The notes below the pieces were generated by a model. It had not been told where the DNA came from, searched no databases, and saw nothing but the letters and a program-made list of their open reading frames with translations. From positions 1,081,001 to 1,145,000 of the forward strand of contig NC_092563.1 in assembly GCF_037975245.1 (NCBI RefSeq): a stretch of DNA of 64,000 nucleotides, given 5' to 3'. The DNA is from Apostichopus japonicus (taxonomy: Eukaryota; Echinodermata; Holothuroidea; Aspidochirotida; Stichopodidae). The position numbers were made by a program, and so were the translations under genes. Positions 11,671 to 24,188 of this stretch are shown here, piece after piece. How positions within the stretch are numbered: position 1 is the first letter of the stretch; the number at the start of each line of letters is the position of its first letter.

Positions 11671-12289
11671 CATTGTTCAGTGAATGCCACTTGCTTCCCT
11701 TCACCCTCCGTACGGTCTAAACGACGTAATACCTAACGATACTAAAGTACTAATATTGCCAAGCAACTACATCAACAGTGTCAGCACAACAGTGTCAGCT
11801 CATGTTGCAACATTGCAGCATACGTTACACAGCTGTTCTGGGCAATTTCCCTCCAACCTTGTGAGGCGTGATATGCAGCCGTTATTTGGGTCTGCCAGTT
11901 CAAAAAAAAAGATTACATTTTCTCCCGAACCGTCACATAAAGTGATGTACACTACATGTGCACTTTCATTAGCTTATCGTTAAAACAGCGAAAATTAAGT
12001 TTTACCAGTAGGGAAGTATATATTTTCATCACAAAAAACAGGACAATCCCGATAATTCGGGACGTATGGTAACTCTATGCTTGCCTCAAGTCTTCACAAC
12101 CAATTTCCCCCTAACCCCTCCAACACCACCATCTAAAAGACACATGATCCTCAATAGCCTTTGGCCTCTTTATAATCACCAGGTGGTCCCTTGGACATCA
12201 TGAACAGGAGATGTGTGGCTGCCAGCTCAGGGAGTCTTGTAAAAGAATTTACAAAGCACGTAAAGCACCTCCAATTACAGAGAGATTAA
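6405..12289 (+). CDS. IMPA1: Inositol monophosphatase (IMPA1-type), complete, seven exons
   Basis: Exons are 6405-6521, 7717-7850, 8196-8300, 9252-9406, 10857-10962, 11466-11617 and 12183-12289 (stop TAA). All borders are AG/GT with matching phases, giving 876 nt or 291 residues from the first ATG. A second in-frame ATG at 6453 gives 275 residues, close to the 277 of human IMPA1, and is the likelier start. The enzyme hydrolyses inositol phosphates to free myo-inositol in the cytosol with Mg2+, and the family is lithium-sensitive. Visible signatures, 275-residue numbering: VDLVTETD near 47, FIGEES with metal-binding Glu at 72-73, [11 protein letters not shown] (Asp92, Asp95), and the C-terminal GIHCWDMAA with Asp221. 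All metal ligands are present. The family's usual DGTT reads DGTM here. Possible poly(A) signals lie at 13968 and 13983; an AATAAA also overlaps the stop codon. IMPA1 and IMPA2 cannot be told apart with certainty. Confidence 0.95.
6893..7222 (-). mobile_element. Probable tRNA-derived SINE, minus strand, in IMPA1 intron 1
   Basis: Read on the minus strand from about 7222, the sequence begins like a tRNA. The A-box-like TGGTTCAGCGGTTAG (7211-7197) is followed by a CCGCCTCACAATCC segment resembling a valine anticodon arm. A degenerate B-box GGTTCCAGGATC (7174-7163) comes next, and about 270 bases of unrelated body follow. The B-box is weak, so identification is moderate. Confidence 0.45.
11638..11668. 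repeat. (TA)n microsatellite in IMPA1 intron 6
   Basis: About fifteen uninterrupted TA dinucleotides begin about 20 bases after the exon-6 donor site. Confidence 0.9.
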
Positions 12290-15079
12290 TAAAACAAGAT
12301 GCAGCTGATGGCCAGGAAAGATATATCTGGTTGTTTATAGAAATTGTTTGTTTTTTTTATTATTTATATTTTACTAGAATTTTGAATGGAACAGAACATG
12401 AGAAGCCTGTTAAATCGCATGTCATTCCTATAATGTAGCTCTTTACACTTGGTTGCTAATTACCAGCAAGTATGTCAAAAGTAACATTGCCATAAGCTCA
12501 GTATCAAATGTGCTACCAAAGTTTTTCTCATAATGATAATTGGTGAATAATTTCTGAAAAAGTTCATCAACAAGAAAAACTTTCATATGCAACATGTTTA
12601 TTACAGGCAAAAGGAATTGAAACTTTTCATTTAATATTTGATGTTATTATATTCATTCCTTCAGTTTTTACATGCTCTAAAAGCTAGACATATTTAGTGA
12701 GATGTCTTTCATATTGGATGTTTAATCTTCAGATGATTATCTCCATCTGGTCACCGATTCTTCTCATTAAATTTCCATACGTGATAGTATGACTAATATT
12801 GATCTAATTAATACCTCCTCCTTCCAACTTTTCCTTAACATAAGTTTTAAGTTTGCCCAAAACTGGGGCCACCAATGGTGACCCCTCAGGATAGTTAACA
12901 CACCATGTAAAGTCTTTGTGTGTTATTCTGTCTTTGCATTGCACCATATGTTGTACTATGTTTGGTGTTGCACCATTAAATTATATCATCTTGCACCAAA
13001 ATGATGGCATGCCAAAAGTATATCCCTTTGATTTCTAATAGACAGGTCCATTATGTGAACTGTTATCTGACTGGAATACTAATTACTAACTGTACTAATT
13101 GTTAAAACAAAATGTATTAATTATTACTGTACTGTGGCATTGACACAGTATTAATAATAAATGGGACAGGGGAATTTAATTGATAAACAAAGTACACCAA
13201 ACATAAGGCAAAATAGTCATTGTTATCATTTTAATTAAATGCTGTATTACATTCTCATGGTATCACAAGTAGTGAGTTCTTTTTGCTACTGAAATATCCA
13301 AAACTTACTCTAAGATTTGATAACAATGATCAATAGCAGTATTGAAGGTATTTTTTAGAGAAACAACTCAGTGAAAACATGTCTTTGCAAAAATCCTTCA
13401 AAATTTCCTAAAAATTACTAAATTTGAGAGCATTTCAACATTAACGACTACCTTTCTGTCTCATCTGTGATGTGAAACTCAAGTACTTGAGAAACTGCTA
13501 TGCACTGCACCTTCTTTTCCTCACCCCTCCCCACCCCCCCCAATCCCATCTGTCCACTTTCTGTAGTCCACTACTGTTGGTATTAACCCCTTTCCTTAAC
13601 CTCTCTCCATCAACTGCAACTCCCCCTCACCCTTCTCCAATCCTTCTGGACCCACATTCCAAGTTCAATACTGTGATATATGATTTGTGCAACCTACAAT
13701 ACAAGTTCAATGGTTCAAATCGCTAGCAAGATCTGTCTGCGACATTTATCGTCATGACCACTTTAATCCTCAGGGTCATTGATAAATATGGCGATGGCAG
13801 GAATCAACTTAAAGCTGCCTTGCCGATGCTTTTCGATAATTAAGTCCCATAGCAATGTAGTTCTTTAGCTTGACTAGTAAAATTTCATGTCATATAATGA
13901 TGTAAAATCGAAACATTGCAAAGTATTCCAAGTTTCTTTCTGCCTATAATTATTCATACTCTACCAGAATAAATGTTTGAACAATAAAATATTGTATGCA
14001 AATATCATTTATTACTTACATTATTTGCAGCCTTTATTTAAATACCAATTGTGACATTATTTCTGAGAAAAACCCTATAGATTTATTAAGACACCTGATC
14101 AAACACAAACAGCTGTTTTCAGGATTTAGCTACAGTGTTAGACACAGAGAACTAACTACACGGAGATCAGGAGAAGAGAAACCTGCCCTCAAACCTTGCC
14201 ACAATTCCACTGTAACATTGAAGCGTAACATTCATTAATGCTTTCAAAGATAACGGTGAGAAAAACAAATCAAACTTGCTTAGTACCTCTTGTGGAAGTA
14301 CAGAGTGTACACCTCCTGTACATGTCATAATGTACTTATGGATATGATGTAGTGGAATACATCATCATCATCTCTTTTGCGGCTCGCTAATACTAACAAT
14401 ATTCATTACTCATTAAATTAATGCATTAATGCCAACTAAATGAAGAACATTTATTTTAGGAGAGCTTGGAACACAACTGGTATCCCTATCGTTCAAACAA
14501 AAACATCCACATGTTTTTTTGTACAGAGCAGAGATAGATTCATCTGGAATATTTATAAATTACTTTGGGCAAATTTTCATTTCAGCTTAGCAAACAGTAT
14601 AATTTATCTGGCACCATAAGCTATGCATCAGTGACAAAATCTGATACACATTCTCATAGCACTGTATAGCACTCTTTTGTACACAAGAATCTTGTTATTT
14701 TCAGCCTAACCTTCAAATTTGTTATTCAAAATGAGAAAATGCTTACATTATACCCTGATGTGTAATACATGATTAATACTATCCTTGGGTAAGTTTCTGA
14801 TGAAGGATACCTACTCTATGGATGTGTTATGATAACCTCCCACTACTTTGCCGTGAACTCAAAGACAGTGAACCTTACATATCATACTTTCCATACTTTG
14901 TACGTAACAAAATGCCACAGATCTTAATAGTACCACCCAACATGCAGGAAGAAAGTGGGCTGAAGGTTGTCTACTTAATAGAATGGTTACCCAGGGGGTT
15001 TGAAAAACATGTATCTCTAACTCCACGTTGACTCCCAAGTCGATATCAATGACATCCCTCTTTGCTGACGATCTACCTT
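12290..15079. other. Convergent intergenic region: 3' UTRs of IMPA1 (+) and CIAPIN1 (-)
   Basis: The two genes end tail-to-tail 2.8 kb apart. The sequence is AT-rich, with no exon-like open frame I can support. AATAAA at 13968 and 13983 could end IMPA1. TTTATT words (reverse complement AATAAA) near 14009, 14034 and 14450 could end CIAPIN1. No antisense overlap can be shown from sequence alone. Confidence 0.5.
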
Positions 15080-18000
15080 TTATGCATCAGCATTCAACTG
15101 GCGGTTGCTAAGGGCAATCTTTTCACCGGGTTTGAAAGCAGGCATACCAAGGTATGGGCAACTGGCACATCGGAAGGCATCTCCAAGGTAACACTGTAGA
15201 ATAAGATGGAACTTGTGCTCATGAATGTGAAGATATCGAAAGGAAGTTGAAATAATGCACATGAAACAATAGCCCATTGTTTCTTGGAACACGTGAAATA
15301 TGAAAACAATCAAATGAGTAATGATATCTTCACTGAGTATATTCTAAGCAAATACATCTCTAGGGGTTCCTGTAAAGACCATTGTTTTTTTTTCTTCTTC
15401 TTAATGACATGGGTATTGAATGTGTCGTAAACCTGGAATTACCGATAGGGGAATCTATACTGTGACGTCTTTTAGGATGGGGCATTACTTTGACATCGAT
15501 AGGGGACACAAAAAAAATGCATGTAGTCAGAAGAGTGGGTGCAGGAGGGTCTGTATCCAGGTCACCACTGTTGTACGATAGACCGACACCAATCATCATT
15601 ACATATCAATGTACTGTAAACCTAACAGCATGTCACAAATATTGTCAATTCATGAAACACTTTAAACTTACACTTCCACATGCTGATGTTACTGGTTTTG
15701 TTTTGACAGGTTTGCTATCACCATTTGCAAGCTCTTCTGCTAGACCACAAGAACTGAAAAACAAGGGAGAGATAAAACAAACACATCGTCATGAATTGTG
15801 AATTGTGATGACAAGTCCGATTAACCCCTCTGGCCAAAAAGATACCTATCCTGTCCCTCGTTATCATCTCTCTCAATATTGATACGGTAACTCTCTGCTT
15901 TTGCATAGTTAATAGTTGTTGATAGATCATCCAGCTCATAGACTATACTAAGTTACTTTTTAATTACAATATGGTAAGGGTACAACTGCTTCTCTGCTAG
16001 TAAACAACGACTATGCAGAAGTGCACGTTCGCAAATACAAAATGATTTTTGATAGGCAAACTGTGTACAAATTAAAGGTATCACAATTAATGCAAAATGT
16101 AGGCATAATGTGAATTTCACCAAAATCTGGACTTTTGTTTTTATAACAATTCAAACTGGCTTTGCCTTCCCTGATCTGTGTTTGTACAAGTACATCTGTT
16201 TCAGTTTGTTTTGCAGAAAGAAATCCTTCTCCAGTTACCATGGCAACAAAATGTCAGGCTCTCTAATGAATCTACATTCAACTACACAGAATTTTGCGAC
16301 ACAATCATGACAATCCATGAGATGTATTTTGATCGTAGGACAAACCGTTACATAAACTCACCAGTTTTTGCAAGCCTTTTTCTTGCCAGGTCCACAATCA
16401 GCTGGAAAGGAAAACAAAACAATAGAAAATTTTGAGAAAAACAACTTGTGTTTGGGTATGGTTCAAAGTTCTATCGGCATATTTTCAATTCTTATTTTGA
16501 TTGTTCAGCGCGATGAACACAATCCTTTTTCTGGATTTCAGGTCTTTAGAAATTTGTATTGAACTATTTTTATTTATGAGGACTAACGTATCAGTCGTAT
16601 TATATTACTGAATCAATAGATTATAATATTCTCTACTAAAAAAAACTCGTGTTGACTAGATTATGTAGTGGTTAAATTGACAACTTTGAAAACTGTCTTT
16701 TGTTGGGGCGAAGGTAGTCTCACAGTAGACAGGGCGAACATTATGGCAAAAGTTGAGATCATTATCTGCTTGACCCTGTAATTCATCTCACGTCACATAC
16801 GTGGAATGAATTTGTGAAGTAACTACAACATATTTGTAATATAGCAGGATATCTATGATGGGAGTGAAACAATTTGTAAAAGTGGTATTGTTTAACATAG
16901 AATCATGTAAACGTAACACCACCATGTAGGTATCTATATAAATAGATTGTATTTGGATAGAAGTGCACTATAAACACAATCTACCGTCTACACAGGCCTT
17001 TACGTAAAGTTTAGAGAGCTGAAAATGAACCTTTTAAGGAGTCTGCGCTGGGTTTCAACAAATCTTCATCCTCTAATAGATCGTCTTCATCAATGATGTT
17101 CTAGCGAGCAAAAATGAAAATTGTATAATTAATGATAAAAGAAACCAGATTAGAAAAAAATATTGACAAATATATAGCTTTATTGTCTTAGGATGATTAC
17201 AAAATCAGTTTTGCTAAACCAAATTCAACATGAACAGAAAATGATAAATCGGATGTAAGCCATTTTGAAAGATGAAGGGAAGGTACAGTACAAGCCATTC
17301 TACTGTCCCAGCAAGCACATAATAGCTACTGTGTTAAACAAGTGCATTCCGGTGAGACCATTACTAACTCTGTAGATTGTAACTGTTATAATTGCATTAC
17401 AGCCAGTTCACAAACTACCTCAATTTTGAAAACTGCAGATGATTTTACAATGTTAGCGATGACCAGTTTGGCACTTTCTTTATTTGACAAGAATATATTA
17501 AAACAACACTGCTCAATGTCATATCTAAATTTTTATAAAAACCAAAAAACAGTTAAAAACCAGATATGGTAGTTTGATCATATAATATTTAATGAGAACT
17601 AAAACAAAATCTAGAATTAGATAATCCAACCCTGAATATCACTTTAATACTATTGCAATTACAATCACAGCCAACAAAAGGAAAGTTTGAAAATAAACTT
17701 AAAACGTAAGAGAGACATACCAGGTCATCGTCCCCCATGTCAGCAGATGACAACGTCCACACATTGGTCACATCAGCTGTCACTGTCTTTGTTTCTGATC
17801 AATAAAAGGTGAAAACTATGTAAAAATGGTGATAATTTGGATAAGAGGCAGCTTATTTTTCATGACTCTAATATTTATGATCTTTGTTTCAAACACTTTG
17901 TGATCTTTATACTTTATCATGTTTATATCCTACTCTCTGTACTCTCAGCTTTCATTTTACTTCTATGTCAGCATGAAACTTCCTAAGATTTGTGAGGTAT

Positions 18001-20597
18001 CTGTCATTAAAATGCATATGTAACGTAAGAAAGTACCAAGTTTGAGCTGCTTGGGAAGTCTGATGGATAATGATGAGCTTGATCCAACCTCGTAGTTTGG
18101 TTTGGTACAGGAGACAGCCACCAGCTGGACTTTATCTTTCTCGACTTTGTATTGCTTGGATACTGTCTCCTCTTCCTCTGTGTTGAGCTTCTCAACTGTA
18201 GCCTGGTGATAAATAAAAAGTCAATGTTTTATACCCAGGGGGTAAACCACAGGATAGTTTATAATAAACATAAAGCTTCTAAAATGGTAAAGGGGAATAC
18301 CCAAACTAGTCCTTTACTGTTATGTCCATCAGGATTGCCACAAACTAAGGGCTGCAGAACTTCTTTTTTGTAGAGCATAAACTGAGGTTACTCATTCGAA
18401 TCACATTCCAGCGAAAAAAAAAAGAAGGAAAATAGAAGAAGCCATTTTGATCATGTTTGTTGATATAATTTTCCCTATTTCTCAGTCAGTTTTCTGTTCA
18501 TTAACAAACTACATGTAGCAACTGATGCAAATAACAAGAGGCCGTTCTGTGTTTGTAGCCTCTCCTATGCCCTGATCCACCTCTCCAACCGCCAACCTCT
18601 CCAACTTCTCACCTCAGAAATATTCACAAATCCAGATAGCGTGAGGGCTGAAATTAACTTCTCTTTCGTTCGTAAATCTGATCCATTGGCTGAAAATGTG
18701 AGACAAAAAGTTCCAACAATGAGGCTTCCTTATAAACCAGGCATGTAATTAATCTGATGGAACTTGGCAGCAAAGAGGACAAAATTACTACTTTCATCTT
18801 TGGCTTATATGACAGAGATCTTTGTCATGAAAAAAAAAGAAACAACTAAATCTAAAGTTGTTCATGACATGATGACAGTTAACTCTATCACATAGATCAA
18901 TAACAAACAGGTCAGACAATATCAAATTTGTTGGAAATTATGCTTGTCTGACCTGTTTCTTAACTGTGCATTTAAAGGAGACAGACTCTACCTTTGTTAT
19001 TGATCTATGTGATAGAGTTAACTGTCATCATGTTTAGATTTAGTTTTTTTTTGTAATTGTTCACCTTTTATTTTGAGAACAAAAATGTAAATGTACATTA
19101 TTAAAATTTACAATTGGCACTGTTGGACATTTCAAGCAATTGGCAAACCATGTTACTCATATAAGCATGCCACACACTGTTTCTGATCAAGTTTTATGGA
19201 CTTCAAGAAATGAATGCTATTAAAAGTTCTAGCTTTTTACAGTCTTGAATCAAGGCAAGGTGTCTCACACAACTTGACAACAGTTAACCATTGGTAACTT
19301 GTCACACATCAGTGTGTGCACAGTTCAAACAGTCACTCCCAGGGCACTATGGTGTGCCAAGTCTACGTGTAACCCAGGGGAGTTCCCATAGGGTGTGACC
19401 ACAAACAGGGGCACACAACTATATATATAAGTTACGACCAAGTCCTTATTTCTGCACCTGGGTAAAGAGAGGCAATGGAGATAGAGTGCCTTGCGGATCG
19501 TCACAATGTATTGATCAGGCCAGGATTTGAACCTGTAAAGCCTTAGATCAAAAGTGCCTTGTCTTAGCCATTTGACCACAATGCCCTCCTCATATATGCA
19601 TATTATATCATGAATTCTAGTTCTTACCTGTGGTAACTGTGGGTTCTTTGACATGGAGCCTGCCACTTGGACGTAACACTCTCACCACTTCACTGAGAAT
19701 CTCTTCATCATGATGATTTAACACAGGATTCAGCGCACCAAGGAGGGCAATATCGATGCTTGAGGAGGGGTGAGCAGCTGGAGGGAAGAATTAAAATCCA
19801 TTGCATGTACATACATGTTGTTTCAAGCTACAGCAGTCTAGCTAACATTTTGTTTGTACTATAATGGAGGGAAGGGGGATTCTCATTGATACTGAACATT
19901 TACTACAATGTATAAACAGCTTTTGAGTTGAAATTTGCAACACTTCTAACACTGACCTTAAAAATCTATAACTTATAGTTATATGGCTGTTGTGGAAGTC
20001 AATTACAAAATAATGGTTTCTGGACACATTTAGCAGGAATCATTTAACCAGTGGTTACTTGCCTTTAAATTCAGTACATATTCAGCACAAGAGTAGTTTG
20101 CAACACAAGAGTAGTTTGCTAGCTTTATTGCTACAAGAAAATCATATAACTATGACTGCTTTTCTACTGTACCGTAACAGCTGGCTGATTAAAACCACAC
20201 TTTGCTCGGTTGCTCTATTCAAGTATTAGTTTAGCGTGGGGAAATAAGAGAACTGTAGATGTTACCTATCTAAAGACTACATGTTTACATGCTACGGCGT
20301 CACATTCATATACATATACGCCAACTTGACTGCATAGGTTACTTGCCTGCCCGTGGCAAATAACCAAAATGTTAACTTTAGATCTCTATAACACAGACTT
20401 TCCATTTCAGACAGATTCCGAAGCTATGATTCTAAATACTTACAATGTTTAAGTCTTTCAGCATTCTCTATCTTCACTTGACCACTTGATCCAACTTTCT
20501 CCTGGAGCCTTTCCACTAATTCTTTCACCCTCTCTGGTGATTGACCTTCACACCAAACAAGAAGCACGACATCTCCAGCTGAAACATTTGATGCCAT
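15080..20597 (-). CDS. CIAPIN1: Anamorsin / CIAPIN1 (Dre2 family), complete, nine coding exons
   Basis: Coding exons on the minus strand are 20597-20444, 19777-19628, 18689-18613, 18202-18037, 17794-17721, 17100-17031, 16401-16362, 15753-15672 and 15193-15080. They total 927 nt, or 308 residues (human about 312), with every phase matching. Anamorsin is an Fe-S protein that takes electrons from NDOR1 for cytosolic iron-sulfur cluster assembly. Residues 1 to ~165 form the methyltransferase-like domain ([49 protein letters not shown]). An acidic linker follows ([16 protein letters not shown]). The C-terminal CIAPIN1 domain carries cluster A ligands Cys233, 241, 244 and 246, and a CX2CX7CX2C motif at Cys269, 272, 280 and 283 ([20 protein letters not shown]). 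The spacing CX7CX2CXC is one shorter than the human CX8CX2CXC as I recall it, and CGSC replaces human CGNC. The protein ends [18 protein letters not shown] 5' non-coding exon may lie upstream of 20597. Confidence 0.95.
16234..16247. promoter_or_regulatory. Perfect RFX X-box in CIAPIN1 intron
   Basis: GTTACCATGGCAAC has both half-sites of the RFX consensus (GTNRCC and RGYAAC) separated by two bases. It lies in the intron between the coding exons at 16401-16362 and 15753-15672. Binding is not shown; a single chance match in 64 kb is possible. Confidence 0.4.
18845..19048. repeat. Long imperfect foldback (snap-back) repeat in CIAPIN1 intron
   Basis: The left arm (18845-18925) runs AACTAAATCTAAA, CATGATGACAGTTAACTC, TATCACATAGATCAATAAC, AAACAGGTCAGACAA. 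The right arm (18950-19048) is its near-perfect reverse complement, interrupted by an extra segment of about 35 bases (near 18960-18994). About 25 bases form the loop. No coding potential is visible. It could be a MITE with very long inverted repeats or a duplicated inverted segment. Confidence 0.8.
19325..19600 (-). mobile_element. tRNA-derived SINE, minus strand, in CIAPIN1 intron
   Basis: On the minus strand there is a Pol III A-box TGGTCAAATGG (19578-19568) and B-box GGTTCAAATCC (19533-19523) at tRNA-like spacing. About 200 bases of non-tRNA body follow towards 19325. The cloverleaf is not intact, so this is a retroposon and not a tRNA gene. It lies between the coding exons at 19777-19628 and 18689-18613, in the same orientation as CIAPIN1. 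Confidence 0.65.
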
Positions 20598-23500
20598 AGT
20601 GACTGTTTAATCTGTAACCAGATGAGAAGAACAAGGGTAACGCACTTACTGTTACTGTGTTAGGTAATCTACTCAAATTAACATGTTAAAATGTAATTTA
20701 ATTATTGGAACAACGATCTCACTCTTTTGATGTTTTGTTTCAAGCCTAAATGTCTTCCTACTTTGGCCCTAAGTTAGCTTAGAGACGGTAGGGCCCAAGT
20801 AAATTCGAACATAGGCCTATAGGCCTAGCCTACGTCAGTGTATGACTAAGGTAGCCCAGACTGCTCACCAAAATAGCCTGAACGTTGCAAATTCAATTTT
20901 ATGAGTTTGCTGGGTTCGCTGCTATTCTGCGTTCAGTCTTATTGAAAAAGTAAAAAAAGTGTTCAAATTTACTGATTGGTAAACGTGACACAACTTACAT
21001 CTCTGCGGACTTTCCGTTGCACGCAAAAGTTTGGGTTCTATTGTATTTGTATTACAATAAGTGCACAAACAACATTATAACAGACATGCAAGTCACGTAC
21101 ATTTTAACGTACCCATTTCTTCAAAGTTAGCAATCTGCTAGTTCCACAGGCTATACAATCGCGAATATTCCGTAAAGGAAGAAGATGACAAGCACTTTTT
21201 TGTGTCAATGACGTAATCGCATCTTGCTAAAAGCTGGAAGTTCCCTGCCATAAGTTGCAATCACCCCCTCCCCCACCCGATAGCAAGCATGACACAGACC
21301 ACGGTACTAATATCGTATCGAAATGTCTTGAGACGAAAGTGTGAACTAGTGTTTCAGAATTGTAAGAATGCAAGAGTGGGGTAGAATGGGATCAATGTTC
21401 AGTGTGTTGAATTTGTCCACGTGAAAATTGTAGCTGTGAAAAATTACTAAGGGATAAGGGCGGGGGGGGGGGCGTGTATGGGATAAGTTTCTTCAACATA
21501 GATTAAAATTGTTGGTATACGACTTATCATGCATAATAAGGGATCCTCTTCTCGTCCCTCCTTTCAAGAAGTGTTAAAATTATAAAACAAAAATTATCAT
21601 GAATACCCCGGCATATTTAGTATTTACACTTTAAAGTTGAGTAAAAAATGTTAAACTGTTTCTTCTTTTTAACCGGTAAATGTTGTTAGTGTGGACGAGT
21701 ATAGTTCTATCTAACGTATATAGCTATATATAACTTATATAACTATATTTCTAGATCAGTACAGACAATGTCAGATTTGTTTGTTTCTTCGTCAGTGTTC
21801 TCTGTCTTTAGAACTTAAAATCATTCAGTGATAAAACCACTCTATACTGTCCTCTCATGTCATGCGCTTCAAAGCACTCTCATTGACGGTATGAGCAGTT
21901 CAAAACCTTTATTTGCTTAATAGATGATAATGATAATGTTGATACTGTCAGTACAAGTGGTTTGAAGCATGCCACAAAAGTACAGTTTATTAAAACATAT
22001 AACCCAACTGCACCGGGCGTCATGTTCATAGCCTTGGCAGCATCACAGTAGCATCCAACAAGTTGTGTTAGGATCAGACGACTCTTTAAAACTGGATGAC
22101 GCAAAAGTACTGTTTTAAATCTCAGAAATTGTATTGGACTCATGTTAAATTGTACCTCACTGTTCATGGCTATAACATCTAGTAGGTACCGTACCACAAT
22201 TAAGTCAGTGCAGAATCCCCCTGAAAAATTACACAAATTGTCGAGAAATAGTCCTAAATGAACCTACTGAAGTTACTTTTGGGAATGTTTGCAGAAAACT
22301 TGTATCATGTTCTAGTGACATTGGACGAGTCACTCACTGTGCACAGTTGTGATCGTACAACACCTGCACTTGTAAAACATGAAGCACGCCATCAGATCTT
22401 TAAGTTTTGACACCCCGGGAGATAGACGTCAAAAGGGCAGCGCCTTGCTGTACGAATGGTACCTCTAGTCTATTGGTTGGTTCGGGCGTTCGGCTGTACC
22501 TTCCTTCGTATTTGAGAGAGTTAGGATGGGTTATTTCATTTCAAGAAAGAGTTGAGTTTCCTTACTCGACTCGGGTCATTGGTCACTCTATTATCTCTCT
22601 TCACAAATTTCCATGAGCCACTTGACTTTTGAGATTAAGTTGATTCGAGTCATGACTCATGAAATCACTGGTATTTAAATGTATACACCTGTCATTATCA
22701 GCATGAAAAGTCACAAAGTTGCAGATATCAGTAAAAAAACCAAACATCCCCTTTAACGGCGTCCGGGGAAGATATAACGACTAGTGCACTGACTAACCCA
22801 TTCCAATAGTTTGATGTTTAGAACACGTTAGCTTCTTTCTTTAGGTTTAAATTAATTTGATTCAGTCTAACTATTATATATATTACCATACAAATGGGAA
22901 AAATCGGACGCTTAGTCTTTGATATGCTGAAGTATATTTTGTTCATAATTTACTAACCACAGGGGGGGGGGGGGATGAGGTAGAACTCTTCCAAGCTGTC
23001 TTAGTTCCATTGTTTTGTTCCTCCTGTTGAGCAGGGGAAGAATAAAATTATTGCTACGGGTGTACACCCAATATCGAGAGTAGTTATTAGCACAACGCAC
23101 TTTCCGTGTAGAACTATTAATGGTCTGAATGTTCCTTTAGCATGCACCACTTGACGTCTAAATTTTTCCGTGGGAGTGTCGCATACCCCTCCCCTACATG
23201 GGGGTCGCCTTCAACGACCCAATCCAAAAGAGCAATTTCCGATTTGCCCTCTCCCCACCTTTTAAATCTAGTATCGGTCAATAACATGGAGGAAAGAACA
23301 TTCGGTGGGATAGGAGTTTTTAGTCATTCTTATGTTTCATTAATGCAGAAAACACATGGGAAAACCTTTCAAATAGTTTACGAAAATATTACAGGTTCCT
23401 CTTCTTTTTGCAACCTGTTTTGTTTAATCGATTTATATTTATGCGTCATGGTGCTGATTAAATTTAAGATACACAGAATTCCTTTGAATATCGTCAAAAT

Positions 23501-23820
23501 GATGACCCTTGTAACCATCATGAAATTAATGGGTAAATGTTATTGGATTCACAAGTAAGAAGAAACTTTTTCGATGCACCATTTTGTTTGATTTGCATTT
23601 AGGTTCAAAGATAAGTTCGGTATAAACTTTCATTTTCATTATCCAAAAGTATGATATCAAAGCTACCTGGAAATCAAATTGCGATATCCTTTGGCAAAAT
23701 TCTTTATTTGCTGATCGCAAAGCCAATAAGAACATCATCTGTATGATAACAAATACAACAACCTTTAGATTTTTTTTAGAATCGTTGCCTAAAACAACTT
23801 CCCCTTAAATTGGGCCCCAT
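20598..23820. other. Divergent intergenic region between CIAPIN1 and the zinc-finger gene
   Basis: It should contain the CIAPIN1 promoter and 5' UTR, and the upstream region of the plus-strand zinc-finger gene. TAGGCCTATAGGCCTAGCC near 20812 is a double copy of a palindrome found elsewhere in the window. G homopolymers occur at about 21463 and 22963. A minus-strand open frame of about 110 codons (22220 to 21880), preceded by a splice-acceptor-like TTTTTCAG, has no recognisable domain. I cannot support it as an exon. Confidence 0.5.
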
Positions 23821-24188
23821 GAGCAATTAGTTGAAAAGATGGCGCTATGCAAGAAACGTGAGCTGCCCTTGGGAGTTGCGCAATCAAGGTAATCACTTTG
23901 TTTCCAAGTCGAGAGAATGCTCATCGCTGTCACAAATCCCTCTAAAGCTAAGCAGGTGCCTGGGGAATAGGCCGCGGAAAAGAACTGAAAAGAATAGAGA
24001 AGGAAAATGAAGTGGTCTCCCACAGCGCAGAACCCTGCAGCGACGAGCAATTTGCAAGGCAGGCAACTGACAAGATTTGGATCTGTTTTTGCCGGGTTAT
24101 ATCCTGATTACCTGGGGCGCACTGCGGGAGCACATCGAATGGGCTCGGTCCGCGGGAAGTCACCGGGGTAGAAAACGGCATAAAACTG
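23821..24188 (+). other. Candidate 5' non-coding first exon of the ZNF423/521-like gene
   Basis: This block is noticeably richer in GC than its surroundings and ends in a good donor, AAACTG|GTGAGT (24188/24189). Spliced to the acceptor at 30825/30826 it leaves the MSRRKQ reading frame open back to a TGA in this exon with no upstream in-frame ATG, as expected for a 5' UTR. A short upstream ORF of 17 codons starts at 23839 in a good context (AAGATGG). The transcription start is not determined. An alternative donor AAG|GTAATC lies near 23886. The link to the downstream gene is inference. Confidence 0.45.

Noticed and set aside
23142..23558. 138-codon plus-strand open frame
   Set aside because: Composition looks like translated AT-rich intergenic DNA in its second half, no domain, no splice borders matching neighbours.
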